From Corynebacterium durum (GTDB taxonomy: Bacteria > Actinomycetota > Actinomycetes > Mycobacteriales > Mycobacteriaceae), in assembly GCF_030408675.1 (NCBI RefSeq), contig NZ_CP047200.1, forward strand, positions 992,001 through 1,056,000: 64,000 nt of DNA, given 5' to 3'. Position 1 is the stretch's first letter. Every line of letters starts with the position of its first letter. Below, piece by piece: positions 53,109 through 61,110 of the stretch. The notes beneath the pieces are model-generated. The model was not told where the DNA came from. It saw nothing but the letters and a program-made list of their open reading frames with translations, and did no database searches. A program made the translations under genes and the position numbers.

Positions 53109-55745
53109 ATGAAAATTCACCGAATTGCCCTGAGCAATGTGCGTGGTATCGAACACCTCGATCTTGATGAGATTCCAGATACTGGATTCATCCTCATCAC
53201 CGGCCCCAATGAGCAGGGAAAATCGACCGTGATGGACGCTGTGTACACTGCGTTGTTCCACAAACACACGGCGAACAATCGTGACGTGAAAGCCCTACAA
53301 CCTATAGGAAAAGATGTTGGTTCAACAATCATCGTGGATGCCACCATCGGCCCTTATACGCTGAGCGTGACCAAGACCTTTAACAAACAGCGGAGTGCGC
53401 ATCTGGCTATTACGCGACCGAAAGTGGACAATTACACAGGTGCTGATGCAGAGCGAGTCCTCGCAGAGATTCTTGAACAACACCTTGACCGTTCCTTGTT
53501 CACGGCGCTTTTTGTCCGCCAGGGTGAGCTTTCGCATAGCCTGAAGGCAGCGGGAATACCTACCTTGAGCAGCGTCTTGAGCGGCACAGATGTCGCTGAT
53601 TCTGCTGCACAGCCCACCGATAACACAGCACTTCTTGACCGCGTGGATGAGGAATACCGCCGGTACTACACGCTGGGTAAGGGGGCGGCGACGGGAGAGC
53701 TCAAAGCCGCGATGGACGATGTCGAGCAACTCACAGCCGAGATGCACACCGCTGAACAGCGGGTCCAAGATCTCGCCATTTATGTCGATAGGGTAGCCGC
53801 ACTGGCTGAGCAAAAAGCTGCCGCCGAACAGCGCATACCCCAGATCAAAGACGAAATCGCCCAGCGTGAACTCGCCTTTACCGCAGCAGAAGCGGCACAG
53901 AACCGTGTGAAGCAGGCCTTGCAAGCCGCTGAGCTGGCCTCTGCCGCAGCGGAGAATGCTACACGCGACTGGGAACGCCGCCAAGACCGTATTACTGAAG
54001 TTACGCAGATATCCGCCGAGGTCACCGACCTCACAAAGCAGCTGGCGGACAAGCATTCCGAGCGTACTCACCGGGACAAGCAGCTTGCTCACCTGAAGGA
54101 GCGCGTTGAACTGGCCAAACAACAAGCTGCTACTGATGCCGCCAATCTCACGGCTGTCAATGAACAACTACACATCATTGTTGGCACGCAACGCCTGCAG
54201 GAACTTCGTCGGCTTATCGACGCCGTGACAAATCTCGATGCTGAAATCCACAAGCGCCGCCACAGTAACGCACACATTCCCGCCATCACCACAGACATGA
54301 TTGATGCTGCCGCGCAAGCTGAGCATGCCGTCCTGCTTGCAACAGCCAAGCGCGACGCACACAGCGCCCAGCTTGAGCTTTCCGCTGCTGAAACACAGTC
54401 GGTGATGATCAATGGAGAAGAAGAGACCATTGGTGCACAGCCCCGTACCTATGAGATTGTGGACACTCTAGACATCAATGTTTCCGGCGTGCGGATTCGT
54501 GCACTCCCAGGACAAAGCCAGATTGATGCGCAGCAGGCAGTGGTGGATAGCAAAGAAGTCCTAGCGGAGATCCTTGATGGCACGCATTGTGCTGACGTGG
54601 CCGAACTGCGGTCGCGGTATGCCGAGCAACAATCAGCACAAGAAGCAGTAGCGGCCCTAGAGCGGGAGCGAAAAGCTACTCTCCAAGGGCGTGACCTTGA
54701 TTCGTTGCAGTCCGAGGAAGCAACACTAGTCGAACAACTAGGGGAGGACCTTGGAGATCCCGAACAGCTCAGCGTGCTACGTGAACAACAGACTGAGCTC
54801 TCCGAACGGTACGACGTTTCGTTTGCTGCCGTTGATGCTGCTAAAGCCGAGCTGGACGCTGCTCGTGACCACACCATTGACGTAGATATTCGGGTTGTGG
54901 AGGCACAACTGAAGGCGGCCAGTCAGCGAGGTGACGCCGCTGGTGCACGCCTTGCAGACGAACGTTCTCACGATGCTGATAGTGAGATCGAACGCCGCGT
55001 ACAGGTAACAAATGCGGCACTGATGGAGGCGCGACAGGCTGTTGACTATGCGCGCGAAACTGCAGAACAGCATGACTATCATGCCGCCTCGCGCCTGTTG
55101 GACGGGGCGCATAATGAACTTGCGGACGCGGAGCAGCAGGTCGTCGATACGCAGACGCATATTGCCGAAAATCGCGGAAGAATTGAACAGTCTGCTGGTG
55201 CCGAGGAACACCGTGACACCCTCAACGCGAGGCTATCCAGTGCGCACAGTGTGCTGGCGGCAACTCAGCGACGTGCGGCAGCAGTGAAACTTCTTCGAGA
55301 GACACTACACCGGCATAGGGATGCGGCACAGCGTCGCTATGCCGGTCCCTTTGCGGAAAAGTTAGGCCAGCTTGCGCGCCTTCTTTTTGGTGCCGGCGTC
55401 GGCTTCGAGCTCAATGAAGAGTTGCAAGTAACACGGCGGTCTGCGGGGAGTGAGGTCATGGACGTTTCCTGGTTGTCCGGCGGGGCACAGGAGCAACTTG
55501 CCATGTTGGTGCGACTGGCCATCGCGGAGCTGGTGGCTGAGGACGGCGACATGGAAGGGGTTCCGGTGTTTGTTGACGATGTCCTGGGGAACACCGATGA
55601 CGAGCGGTTGAAGGCGATGGCAGCCGTGTTGAGCGAGGTCAGCGCAGACAAGCAGGTCTTCATGCTAAGTTGCCAGCCGCAGCGTTACACTCGAGTCGAT
55701 ATAAAAAGGAAATATGAAATAAATTTAATGAAAGGTATGCGGTAG
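53109..55745 (+). CDS. Rad50/SbcC-like ATPase of YhaN type
   Basis: The 878-aa protein has Walker A GPNEQGKST at 32-40, a long coiled-coil centre (about 190-720), the ABC signature LSGGAQEQL from residue 789, and Walker B VFVDDVLGNTD. It forms head domains that control the phosphoesterase encoded just before it. It has only two cysteines, GTHC and LSC, and no CxxC zinc hook, so it is closer to YhaN than to true SbcC/Rad50. The last 16 codons use AT-rich codons (ATA, AAA, AGG, TTA) unlike the rest, next to an AT-rich gene-free region. The tail may have been altered by a recombination event. Confidence 0.88.
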   Translation: MKIHRIALSNVRGIEHLDLDEIPDTGFILITGPNEQGKSTVMDAVYTALFHKHTANNRDVKALQPIGKDVGSTIIVDATIGPYTLSVTKTFNKQRSAHLAITRPKVDNYTGADAERVLAEILEQHLDRSLFTALFVRQGELSHSLKAAGIPTLSSVLSGTDVADSAAQPTDNTALLDRVDEEYRRYYTLGKGAATGELKAAMDDVEQLTAEMHTAEQRVQDLAIYVDRVAALAEQKAAAEQRIPQIKDEIAQRELAFTAAEAAQNRVKQALQAAELASAAAENATRDWERRQDRITEVTQISAEVTDLTKQLADKHSERTHRDKQLAHLKERVELAKQQAATDAANLTAVNEQLHIIVGTQRLQELRRLIDAVTNLDAEIHKRRHSNAHIPAITTDMIDAAAQAEHAVLLATAKRDAHSAQLELSAAETQSVMINGEEETIGAQPRTYEIVDTLDINVSGVRIRALPGQSQIDAQQAVVDSKEVLAEILDGTHCADVAELRSRYAEQQSAQEAVAALERERKATLQGRDLDSLQSEEATLVEQLGEDLGDPEQLSVLREQQTELSERYDVSFAAVDAAKAELDAARDHTIDVDIRVVEAQLKAASQRGDAAGARLADERSHDADSEIERRVQVTNAALMEARQAVDYARETAEQHDYHAASRLLDGAHNELADAEQQVVDTQTHIAENRGRIEQSAGAEEHRDTLNARLSSAHSVLAATQRRAAAVKLLRETLHRHRDAAQRRYAGPFAEKLGQLARLLFGAGVGFELNEELQVTRRSAGSEVMDVSWLSGGAQEQLAMLVRLAIAELVAEDGDMEGVPVFVDDVLGNTDDERLKAMAAVLSEVSADKQVFMLSCQPQRYTRVDIKRKYEINLMKGMR

Positions 55746-56529
55746 ATTGAATCGCCCGCCCTGGCCTGGGGGTATGAAACAATCATCACAGATTGGTCTC
55801 TGAATCGCTCAAAGTTCTCTGAATTGTAGATGCTTCAATTTCATTGAACTAATGGTTTAGTCTGGGGTAGCAAAATTGCTTTACGGGGGTAATTTCGGGT
55901 CCGCGCTGGGGGTGAAAATGGGGAATGTGGGGGTGGTGGGAGGTTGTTAAAGGATCGGTGAGATGTCCCCAAAATCCCACCTACCTTTACCTTAAGCGTT
56001 GTGATGGGGTTACCGTGTGTAGTCATCAGATGACCTGTGAGAAAGCTGTCCTTGGCATTATCAAGCGTAAAATAAAATATGCAGATAGGTATAAAGCTAG
56101 TATATTTAGCGGCAAAAAATGTAGGCACTTACAGATAGCTGCTATGCGAACAGGAGCCGTTGCGGCGGGGAAGAATTTTGAATGCAAATAAACCATTGCC
56201 CATGTGATGAAAAAAGAGTTATATGTGTTGCATTATTGATGTCGCAGATTTGTTATCTCATGTGCAGTGTCGCAGCTATGTGATATGCCTGTGGTCCTGC
56301 CCCCGCGGGGCAAGAGGATTGATTGATGAGAGTGTAGTCGATGCAGGATAGCGCCAGTCCTTAGTGAAAGTGACTGACAATCGGGGGTATGAATAAAATT
56401 CGGTGATGGCTGCTGATGCAATATATTTGCATGAGAATCGTGACGTGCGCAGAACATCGGGTGGGGGTGCAAAAGATGTAAATACCGTCCCGGTTTTATT
56501 TACTGGGCTTATTTGATTATTGTTGTGGT
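55746..56529. other. Gene-free AT-rich stretch between the Rad50-like and rosR-like genes
   Basis: No open frame here has family motifs, normal codon use and a ribosome binding site; the longest (55925-56191 plus, 88 codons) is unconvincing. The stretch is more AT-rich than its surroundings, apart from a cluster of G-runs at 55885-55940 and a GC palindrome TGCCCC CGC GGGGCA (56298-56312). It may be a decayed accessory insertion. A TTGTTG half-site lies a few bases upstream of the rosR-like start. Confidence 0.6.
55885..55940 (+). other. Clustered G-runs with G-quadruplex potential
   Basis: Runs of G at 55885-55889, 55897-55899, 55908-55912, 55920-55923, 55929-55933 and 55938-55940. The last four fit the quadruplex pattern with loops of 7, 5 and 4 bases. 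The cluster is unusual because it stands in locally AT-rich, gene-free DNA. Confidence 0.55.
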
Positions 56530-57000
56530 ATGAATGAACCGCGCTGGCTTAGTGATGAAGAACAAGCGCTATGGCGCTTGTGTTTGGCGTCTGTGCGTAA
56601 AGCAAGTCGCTGCATAGATGAGACTTTGCAAAGAGGATATGAACTATCGACCCCAGAGTTTGCGGTTTTGGTTAGTTTGTCTGAAAGTCCACACCATGAA
56701 ATTAGGCTTCGTGACCTGTGTAGCGACCTCAACTGGGATCGCAGCCGCACGTCACATCAAATCACCAGGATGGAGCGCAGGGGGCTTGTGCGCAAGCAAA
56801 AATGCGCCGGTGATGCCCGAGGTGTGGTTGTGGAACTGACGGATGAAGGGCAACGCAGATTAGAAAAAGCAGCTCCGGCTCATGTTGAGTCAGTACGACA
56901 GTTGCTCTTTGACCACCTCACTGAGGAAGAAGCACGAGCGCTCAAGGGCTTCATGGAGAAGGTGATCAACGTGAAGGGCATCCCTGGTGCGGAAACCTAA
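56530..57000 (+). CDS. rosR: MarR-family regulator, RosR-like (peroxide-responsive)
   Basis: The 156-aa winged-helix protein shows the MarR recognition region RLRDLCSDLNWDRSRTSHQITRMERRGLV and wing KCAGDARGVVVELTDEG. In C. glutamicum RosR (cg1324) is a hydrogen-peroxide-sensitive MarR protein next to a PspC gene, as here. Cysteines at residues 64 and 92 coincide with those I recall for RosR; its third cysteine near 151 is absent here. It probably represses flavin reductase and monooxygenase genes and itself. Upstream DNA is AT-rich and gene-free. The ortholog assignment depends on memory of the position and cysteine pattern. Confidence 0.85.
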   Translation: MNEPRWLSDEEQALWRLCLASVRKASRCIDETLQRGYELSTPEFAVLVSLSESPHHEIRLRDLCSDLNWDRSRTSHQITRMERRGLVRKQKCAGDARGVVVELTDEGQRRLEKAAPAHVESVRQLLFDHLTEEEARALKGFMEKVINVKGIPGAET

Positions 57001-57013
57001 GCCGGATACCCTT

Positions 57014-57044
57014 AAATCAGGGAGAAATCAGGGAGAACCCTGAT
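57014..57044. repeat. Tandem 11-bp repeat with hairpin between rosR and pspC
   Basis: AATCAGGGAGA is repeated in tandem at 57015-57025 and 57026-57036, and the second copy forms a perfect hairpin, ATCAGGG AGAA CCCTGAT (57027-57044). There is no T-tract. It might slow read-through from rosR or be bound by a regulator. Confidence 0.5.
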
Positions 57045-57122
57045 GCGATAGGTCCGTATCTCCAGGCACACTAAATGGTGAATCAGATTTTAACTACCCA
57101 CCCGTGAAGGAGACTGATCACC

Positions 57123-57338
57123 ATGTCGAACCTCCCGAAGCTGTCACGCAGGCTACACCGCAGCCGGACCAACCGTATGATTGCGGGTGTGCTGGGTGGC
57201 ATCGCTGAAACCTATGGCTGGGACGCTAACGTACTGCGTCTGCTTTTTGTCTTGTCGTGGCTGCTTCCTGGCCCCCAGTTCATCCTGTACTTCGTTGCCT
57301 GGGTCCTGATGCCGGACGATAACTCTTTGGGCTTTTAG
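57123..57338 (+). CDS. pspC: PspC-domain protein
   Basis: The 71-aa protein is a single PspC domain: LHRSRTNRMIAGVLGGIAETYGWD followed by two hydrophobic segments (LRLLFVLSWLLP and FILYFVAWVLMP). Full-length PspC activates the phage-shock response in enterobacteria; small actinobacterial PspC proteins act at the membrane in envelope stress. GAAGGAG lies 10 bases before the ATG. It follows rosR as in C. glutamicum. Confidence 0.9.
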   Translation: MSNLPKLSRRLHRSRTNRMIAGVLGGIAETYGWDANVLRLLFVLSWLLPGPQFILYFVAWVLMPDDNSLGF

Positions 57339-57353
57339 GGCTTGTAACAACGG

Positions 57354-57392
57354 CTAATCCCAGCCATCCCCTATGTGGGAGGCTGGGATTAG
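57354..57392. terminator. Inverted repeat between pspC and tRNA-Arg
   Basis: CTAATCCCAGCC (57354-57365) pairs perfectly with GGCTGGGATTAG (57381-57392) over a 15-base loop. It lies after the pspC stop and just past the 3' end of the convergent tRNA, so it probably ends transcription in one or both directions, although T-runs are weak. Confidence 0.65.
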
Positions 57393-57397
57393 TGCTG

Positions 57398-57473
57398 TGG
57401 TGCCCCCGACACGATTCGAACGTGCGACCGCTGGTACCGGAAACCAGTGCTCTATCCCCTGAGCTACGGAGGC
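57398..57473 (-). tRNA. tRNA-Arg (anticodon CCG), CCA encoded
   Basis: On the minus strand the sequence folds into a full cloverleaf. Acceptor GCCTCCG pairs with CGGGGGC (one G-U), the D-stem is GCTC/GAGC, and the anticodon stem CTGGT/ACCAG carries the loop TTCCGGT. The T-loop is TTCGAAT. Anticodon CCG reads CGG arginine codons. The 3' CCA is encoded at 57398-57400. It lies about 5.4 kb from argS, the enzyme that charges it. Confidence 0.97.
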
Positions 57474-57510
57474 GAAACAACGTTGCTGATCTTAGCACCG
57501 TTGCAGGAAA

Positions 57511-57549
57511 AACATTAAACCCGCAGGATAGGTGTTCACTGCGGGTTTA
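57511..57549 (-). terminator. Intrinsic terminator after lutC
   Basis: TAAACCCGCAG (57516-57526) pairs perfectly with CTGCGGGTTTA (57539-57549) across a 12-base loop. The minus strand continues into a T-rich run, as expected for the end of the lutABC operon. Confidence 0.88.
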
Positions 57550-57563
57550 TGTCGGTGTCGTGC

Positions 57564-58250
57564 TTACGAGACGATAACCACGATGAGCGTACGGGGGCCG
57601 TGCACACCCTCCACGCGGTTGAGCTCAATATCCGACGTTGCGGATGGTCCAGAGATCATCGTGATGGGAAGCTTACGGTCGAGCCGCTCTACCATTTCCG
57701 GCACACCATAGACGATAGACGGTTGCCGCACGATACAAATGTGGCAGTCGGGAACCAGCGTCAGAGCACGGCGGCCATTGGTGGGATTACTCTCCAGGCA
57801 AATGGTGCCCGTTTGTGCGCTTGTGACGTGAGAATCAGTGACCACAACATCCACGGCATCAAGAAGACGGGGATCGGAGGAGCGGTCGTCAGGCGTGGCG
57901 CTGCCGCTGAATCCAGCGAACAGCTTGGGATCGAGTCCTTCGGCGAAGCGCACATCCTTCGCGCCACGTTCCTCCAGCAGTCCCACAATGGTGTCGCTCA
58001 GCTTAGCCTCGCTGGATTCCTTCACAATCGCCTTGTAGTCCAGAAGGCGATCAATCAGGATCTCACGAAGTTCGTCGTCGGAAAAGTCATACTCGCGGTG
58101 GTAGTTACGTACCACCGGGTAGGGTCCCTCGGGGGTGTGAGCGAGCCGATGCGCGTTGTGGATGCGCTTGAGAATTTCTTTCTTCGCTGCCTCATTGCGG
58201 GAAGCGCGAGCTTTGCTGACGCTGTCAGTGCTCTTAGAAGTGATGGTCAT
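57564..58250 (-). CDS. lutC: Lactate utilisation protein LutC
   Basis: The 228-aa protein is the LutC/YkgG (LUD domain) member of the three-part L-lactate oxidation system. It shows [63 protein letters not shown] and a final [23 protein letters not shown], all family hallmarks. Its ATG follows the lutB stop with no gap. LutABC together oxidise lactate to pyruvate and pass electrons to the respiratory chain. A terminator follows. Confidence 0.92.
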   Translation of the reverse strand: MTITSKSTDSVSKARASRNEAAKKEILKRIHNAHRLAHTPEGPYPVVRNYHREYDFSDDELREILIDRLLDYKAIVKESSEAKLSDTIVGLLEERGAKDVRFAEGLDPKLFAGFSGSATPDDRSSDPRLLDAVDVVVTDSHVTSAQTGTICLESNPTNGRRALTLVPDCHICIVRQPSIVYGVPEMVERLDRKLPITMISGPSATSDIELNRVEGVHGPRTLIVVIVS

Positions 58251-59801
58251 CTACTGTGCCTCCTCTTGACTCTCAGTCTTAGGGGTGGTGTGGGGAATCC
58301 CCTCAGCCCTAGATTTAGCTAGTAGATCCTTAGCCTCATCCGAGTTAAACCACTTACGGAAGGACTTCTTCGGCGGCACAGCAGTGTCGCGGATATCCGT
58401 CCAGCCGGCGAGGAAGCTGGGGAGATGAGTGATCTTGCCGTTGAATCCGCCGAGGACACGTCCCAGTGCAACCATCTTGGTGACGTTGCTCCAGATCATC
58501 TGGTTGCCAAAGGTCAGGCCCATGGCGCCCATGATGACGCCTTCAATCTTGGGCTTGTGGCTTTCGATCTTCTGGTGGCGTAGCTCCAGCAGTGCTGACG
58601 GAATATCAATCCGGACCGGGCACACTTCAAAGCATGCGCCACACAGCGAGGACGCGTACGGCAGTGACGCGTTCGGGTCATGTGCGGAGTCAATACCGGT
58701 CAGTTGCGGCGTGAGAATAGCGCCAATCGGACCTGGGTAGGTGGAGCCGTAGGCGTGACCACCAGCGCGTTCGTAAACTGGGCAGACGTTCAAGCACGCG
58801 GAACAACGGATGCACTTCAGTGCTTCGCGTCCGATTTCGTTGGATAGTGCTGCGGTACGTCCGTTATCCACGAGGACGATGTGGAAGTTCTTCGGGCCGT
58901 CGCCTTCCGTCACACCCGACCACAATGAGGTGTAGGGGTTCATGCGCTCACCAGTGGAGGAGCGGGGGAGGAGCTGTAGGAATACCTCAAAATCCTCGTA
59001 CGTGGGGAGCAACTTCTCGATGCCCATCACTGAAATGAGGGTTTCAGGCAAGGTGAGGCACATACGGCCGTTACCCTCTGATTCGACGATGGCAACGGTC
59101 CCTGTCTCAGCAACACCAAAGTTTGCACCAGAGATAGCGACCTTTGCTTCCATGAACTGCTTACGCAGGAACAGGCGTGACGCTTCAGCTAGTTCGGCCG
59201 GTTCGGTCGATAGTGAGTCATCGGTATGCGGCATCTCCTTGATGAAGATGTCGCGAATCTCGGCGCGGTTTCGGTGAATGGCAGGAACCAGAATGTGGGA
59301 GGGACGGTCATGGCCCAGCTGCACAATCAGTTCCGCGAGGTCGGTTTCGCGGGCTGAGATGCCAGCGTCACGCAACTGGTCATTCAGGCCAATTTCCATC
59401 GTGGCCATTGACTTGATCTTGACTACATTGGTTTCGCCGGTTTCCTTCACCAGCTCGGTGACAATCTCGCCTGCTTCTTTGGCGTCACGCGCCCAGTGCA
59501 CGTGACCGCCGCGGGCAGTGACGGCTGCCTCAAACTGCTCCAGTAGCTCAGGCATGCGGGCCATCACGTCTCGCTTAATGCCGGACCCTGCTTCGCGTAG
59601 ATCCTCCCAGTCATCGATTTCTGAGATGACATTAGCGCGCTTTGCGCGAATGGTGTGGGTAGCTTTATGCAAGTTGCGGCGCTGCGTGGCGTTATAGAGG
59701 TCCACGTGTGCTGCTTTTTGGAAGGATCGATCACCTCGGAGGTGTCCAACGTCTTTAGGCGCGCGTGGCGGCATGGACGGGGTGCCAAGTAGGATGCTCA
59801 T
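58251..59801 (-). CDS. lutB: Lactate utilisation iron-sulfur protein LutB
   Basis: The 516-aa protein combines an N-terminal LUD domain (GETNVVKIKSMATMEIGLN, VAISGANFGVAETGTVAIVESEGN) with two 4Fe-4S ferredoxin motifs, CIRCSACLNVCPVY and CGACFEVCPV, and a C-terminal LutB domain. It is the electron-relay subunit of LutABC. Its ATG overlaps the lutA stop by 4 bases (ATGA), so translation is coupled. Confidence 0.93.
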   Translation of the reverse strand: MSILLGTPSMPPRAPKDVGHLRGDRSFQKAAHVDLYNATQRRNLHKATHTIRAKRANVISEIDDWEDLREAGSGIKRDVMARMPELLEQFEAAVTARGGHVHWARDAKEAGEIVTELVKETGETNVVKIKSMATMEIGLNDQLRDAGISARETDLAELIVQLGHDRPSHILVPAIHRNRAEIRDIFIKEMPHTDDSLSTEPAELAEASRLFLRKQFMEAKVAISGANFGVAETGTVAIVESEGNGRMCLTLPETLISVMGIEKLLPTYEDFEVFLQLLPRSSTGERMNPYTSLWSGVTEGDGPKNFHIVLVDNGRTAALSNEIGREALKCIRCSACLNVCPVYERAGGHAYGSTYPGPIGAILTPQLTGIDSAHDPNASLPYASSLCGACFEVCPVRIDIPSALLELRHQKIESHKPKIEGVIMGAMGLTFGNQMIWSNVTKMVALGRVLGGFNGKITHLPSFLAGWTDIRDTAVPPKKSFRKWFNSDEAKDLLAKSRAEGIPHTTPKTESQEEAQ

Positions 59802-60583
59802 AGCATTGCCTCCTTTGAGTACACAGCGGAGGTGGGGGACCAGGGGTGTTCTTTGGTGGAGGCGAGGATCTCAGCCATGTGCACAGCACGTACACCACCG
59901 TGCTGGCGAGAAAGGGCACCACCGATGTTCATCAAGCAGGAAGCGTCACCGGCAGTGACATATTCGGCTTGTGTTGAACGGATATTGCGGGTTTTGTCGG
60001 TGACCATAGCCGCGGATGTTTCAGCGTTCTTCACAGAGAAGGTGCCGCCGAAGCCGCAGCATTCATCGGCATGGGGGAGTTCCACCAGGTCGATTCCCTC
60101 AACGTTGCGCAGTAGACGCAGCGGACGATCCCCGACTTTCAGGAAGCGCAGAGAGTGGCAGGTGGAGTGGTAGGTCACCCGGTGCGGGAAGAATGCACCG
60201 AGATTATCGACGCCCGCGACGTCGATAAGAAATTCGGACAGGTCAAGGGTTTTTGCGGCCGTGGTACGAGCGCCGTCGACAAGCGCGGCATCGCCGTAGC
60301 GCTTTGCTACGAACTCGTGTTGTTCGCGGACCGCTCCGGTGCAGGAGCCGGAGGGGGCGACCACGTAATCAATGGAGGGGTCAGAGAAAGCATCAACGTA
60401 GTTGCGGATCTGGGGGATCGCTTCACGTTGGTAGCCGGTGTTGACGTGCATCTGTCCACAGCAGGATTGTTCTGGCGGGAAAACCACGTCATAGCCGAGC
60501 CGTGACAAAATCACTGCAGTGGCTTTGACCACGTCGGGGAACATGGCATCACCAATACAGGTGGAGAAGAGAGCGACACGCAC
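59798..60583 (-). CDS. lutA: Lactate utilisation protein LutA (CCG-domain Fe-S protein)
   Basis: The 261-aa protein has two CCG (cysteine-rich) domains with QSCCGQMHVNTGY and DECCGFGGTFSVK, as in LutA, GlpC and heterodisulfide reductase subunits. It is likely the substrate-oxidising part of LutABC. The GTG start has GAGGAG 6 bases upstream. It is divergent from the lactate permease gene across a 527-base regulatory region. Confidence 0.92.
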   Translation of the reverse strand: MRVALFSTCIGDAMFPDVVKATAVILSRLGYDVVFPPEQSCCGQMHVNTGYQREAIPQIRNYVDAFSDPSIDYVVAPSGSCTGAVREQHEFVAKRYGDAALVDGARTTAAKTLDLSEFLIDVAGVDNLGAFFPHRVTYHSTCHSLRFLKVGDRPLRLLRNVEGIDLVELPHADECCGFGGTFSVKNAETSAAMVTDKTRNIRSTQAEYVTAGDASCLMNIGGALSRQHGGVRAVHMAEILASTKEHPWSPTSAVYSKEAML

Positions 60584-60844
60584 GGGTGCTCCTCACTTAT
60601 CTGATCGGGCGGTTGGTTAGGGAGTAGCTATGCGGAAACATGCATGGGTGACAGCAGTGTTATCGCAGAGTGCTACTGACCTAGCTGGACATAACCTATC
60701 CTAGCTTTCCTTTGTGCTAACTTCCTCCCGATAAGGTAGCCCTAACCTGCGGTTTTTCTGAAACATTAATGTTTTGAAAATATGCTCATCCCAAGGTGGT
60801 TATGTCCTTGTTCGGGGTTGGTAACATTTACGGTGGGGCTAAAA

Positions 60845-60860
60845 TGTGACACAAATCATA
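60845..60860. promoter_or_regulatory. GlxR/CRP-like site in the lactate control region
   Basis: TGTGACACAAATCATA differs from the GlxR consensus TGTGAnnTAnnTCACA at only two defined positions. It lies between the divergent lactate genes, and GlxR is known to control lactate and acetate metabolism in Corynebacterium. Confidence 0.5.
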
Positions 60861-60991
60861 ATGCTACCGTGACCTTGGGATAGCTCCCACTGGGTCGAAA
60901 GATTGAGGATGGTTCACGTCGTATCTGAACCATTTTGCTATTGATTTACGTCCCAATGGCTCACAATGAGGAAAAAGGGTGTTTGCTGCCT

Positions 60992-61020
60992 CTTGGGGAG
61001 CGTCACCCAAGGGCACTTTT
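60992..61020 (+). promoter_or_regulatory. Attenuator-like hairpin upstream of the lactate permease
   Basis: CTTGGG (60992-60997) pairs with CCCAAG (61006-61011) over 8 bases, followed after five bases by TTTT. It resembles a weak intrinsic terminator within the permease leader if transcription begins upstream of it. Confidence 0.35.
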
Positions 61021-61062
61021 ATGTTGTGCCAAAATTTCATACTTCCTAGTGCCGTACCGCCA

Positions 61063-61081
61063 CTCACTTTGCCAAAGTGAG
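61063..61081. promoter_or_regulatory. Perfect 19-bp palindrome, candidate operator for the lactate permease
   Basis: CTCACTTTG (61063-61071), a central C, and CAAAGTGAG (61073-61081) form a perfect 9+1+9 palindrome ending 29 bases before the GTG start. Its size and position suit a dimeric repressor (GntR/FadR type such as LldR, or a LutR-like protein). I did not see a second copy near lutA. Confidence 0.6.
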
Positions 61082-61110
61082 ACCCCTTCGATCCCACAAA
61101 GGAGCTTACG

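Larger units (their letters stand above)
60584..61110. promoter_or_regulatory. Divergent lutA/lactate-permease control region
   Basis: This 527-base stretch contains no credible gene. It holds a GlxR-like site (60845-60860), a hairpin followed by T residues (60992-61020) and a perfect palindrome just upstream of the permease (61063-61081). The layout is what one expects for substrate-induced and catabolite control of lactate use. Confidence 0.6.

Noticed and set aside
53109..55745. Calling the ATPase a classical SbcC exonuclease subunit
   Set aside because: It is shorter than typical SbcC and has no CxxC zinc hook; a YhaN-type assignment fits better.
55925..56191. 88-codon open frame in the gene-free stretch
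   Set aside because: Starts within the G-run cluster, lacks a ribosome binding site and any recognisable motif; could at most be a decayed remnant.
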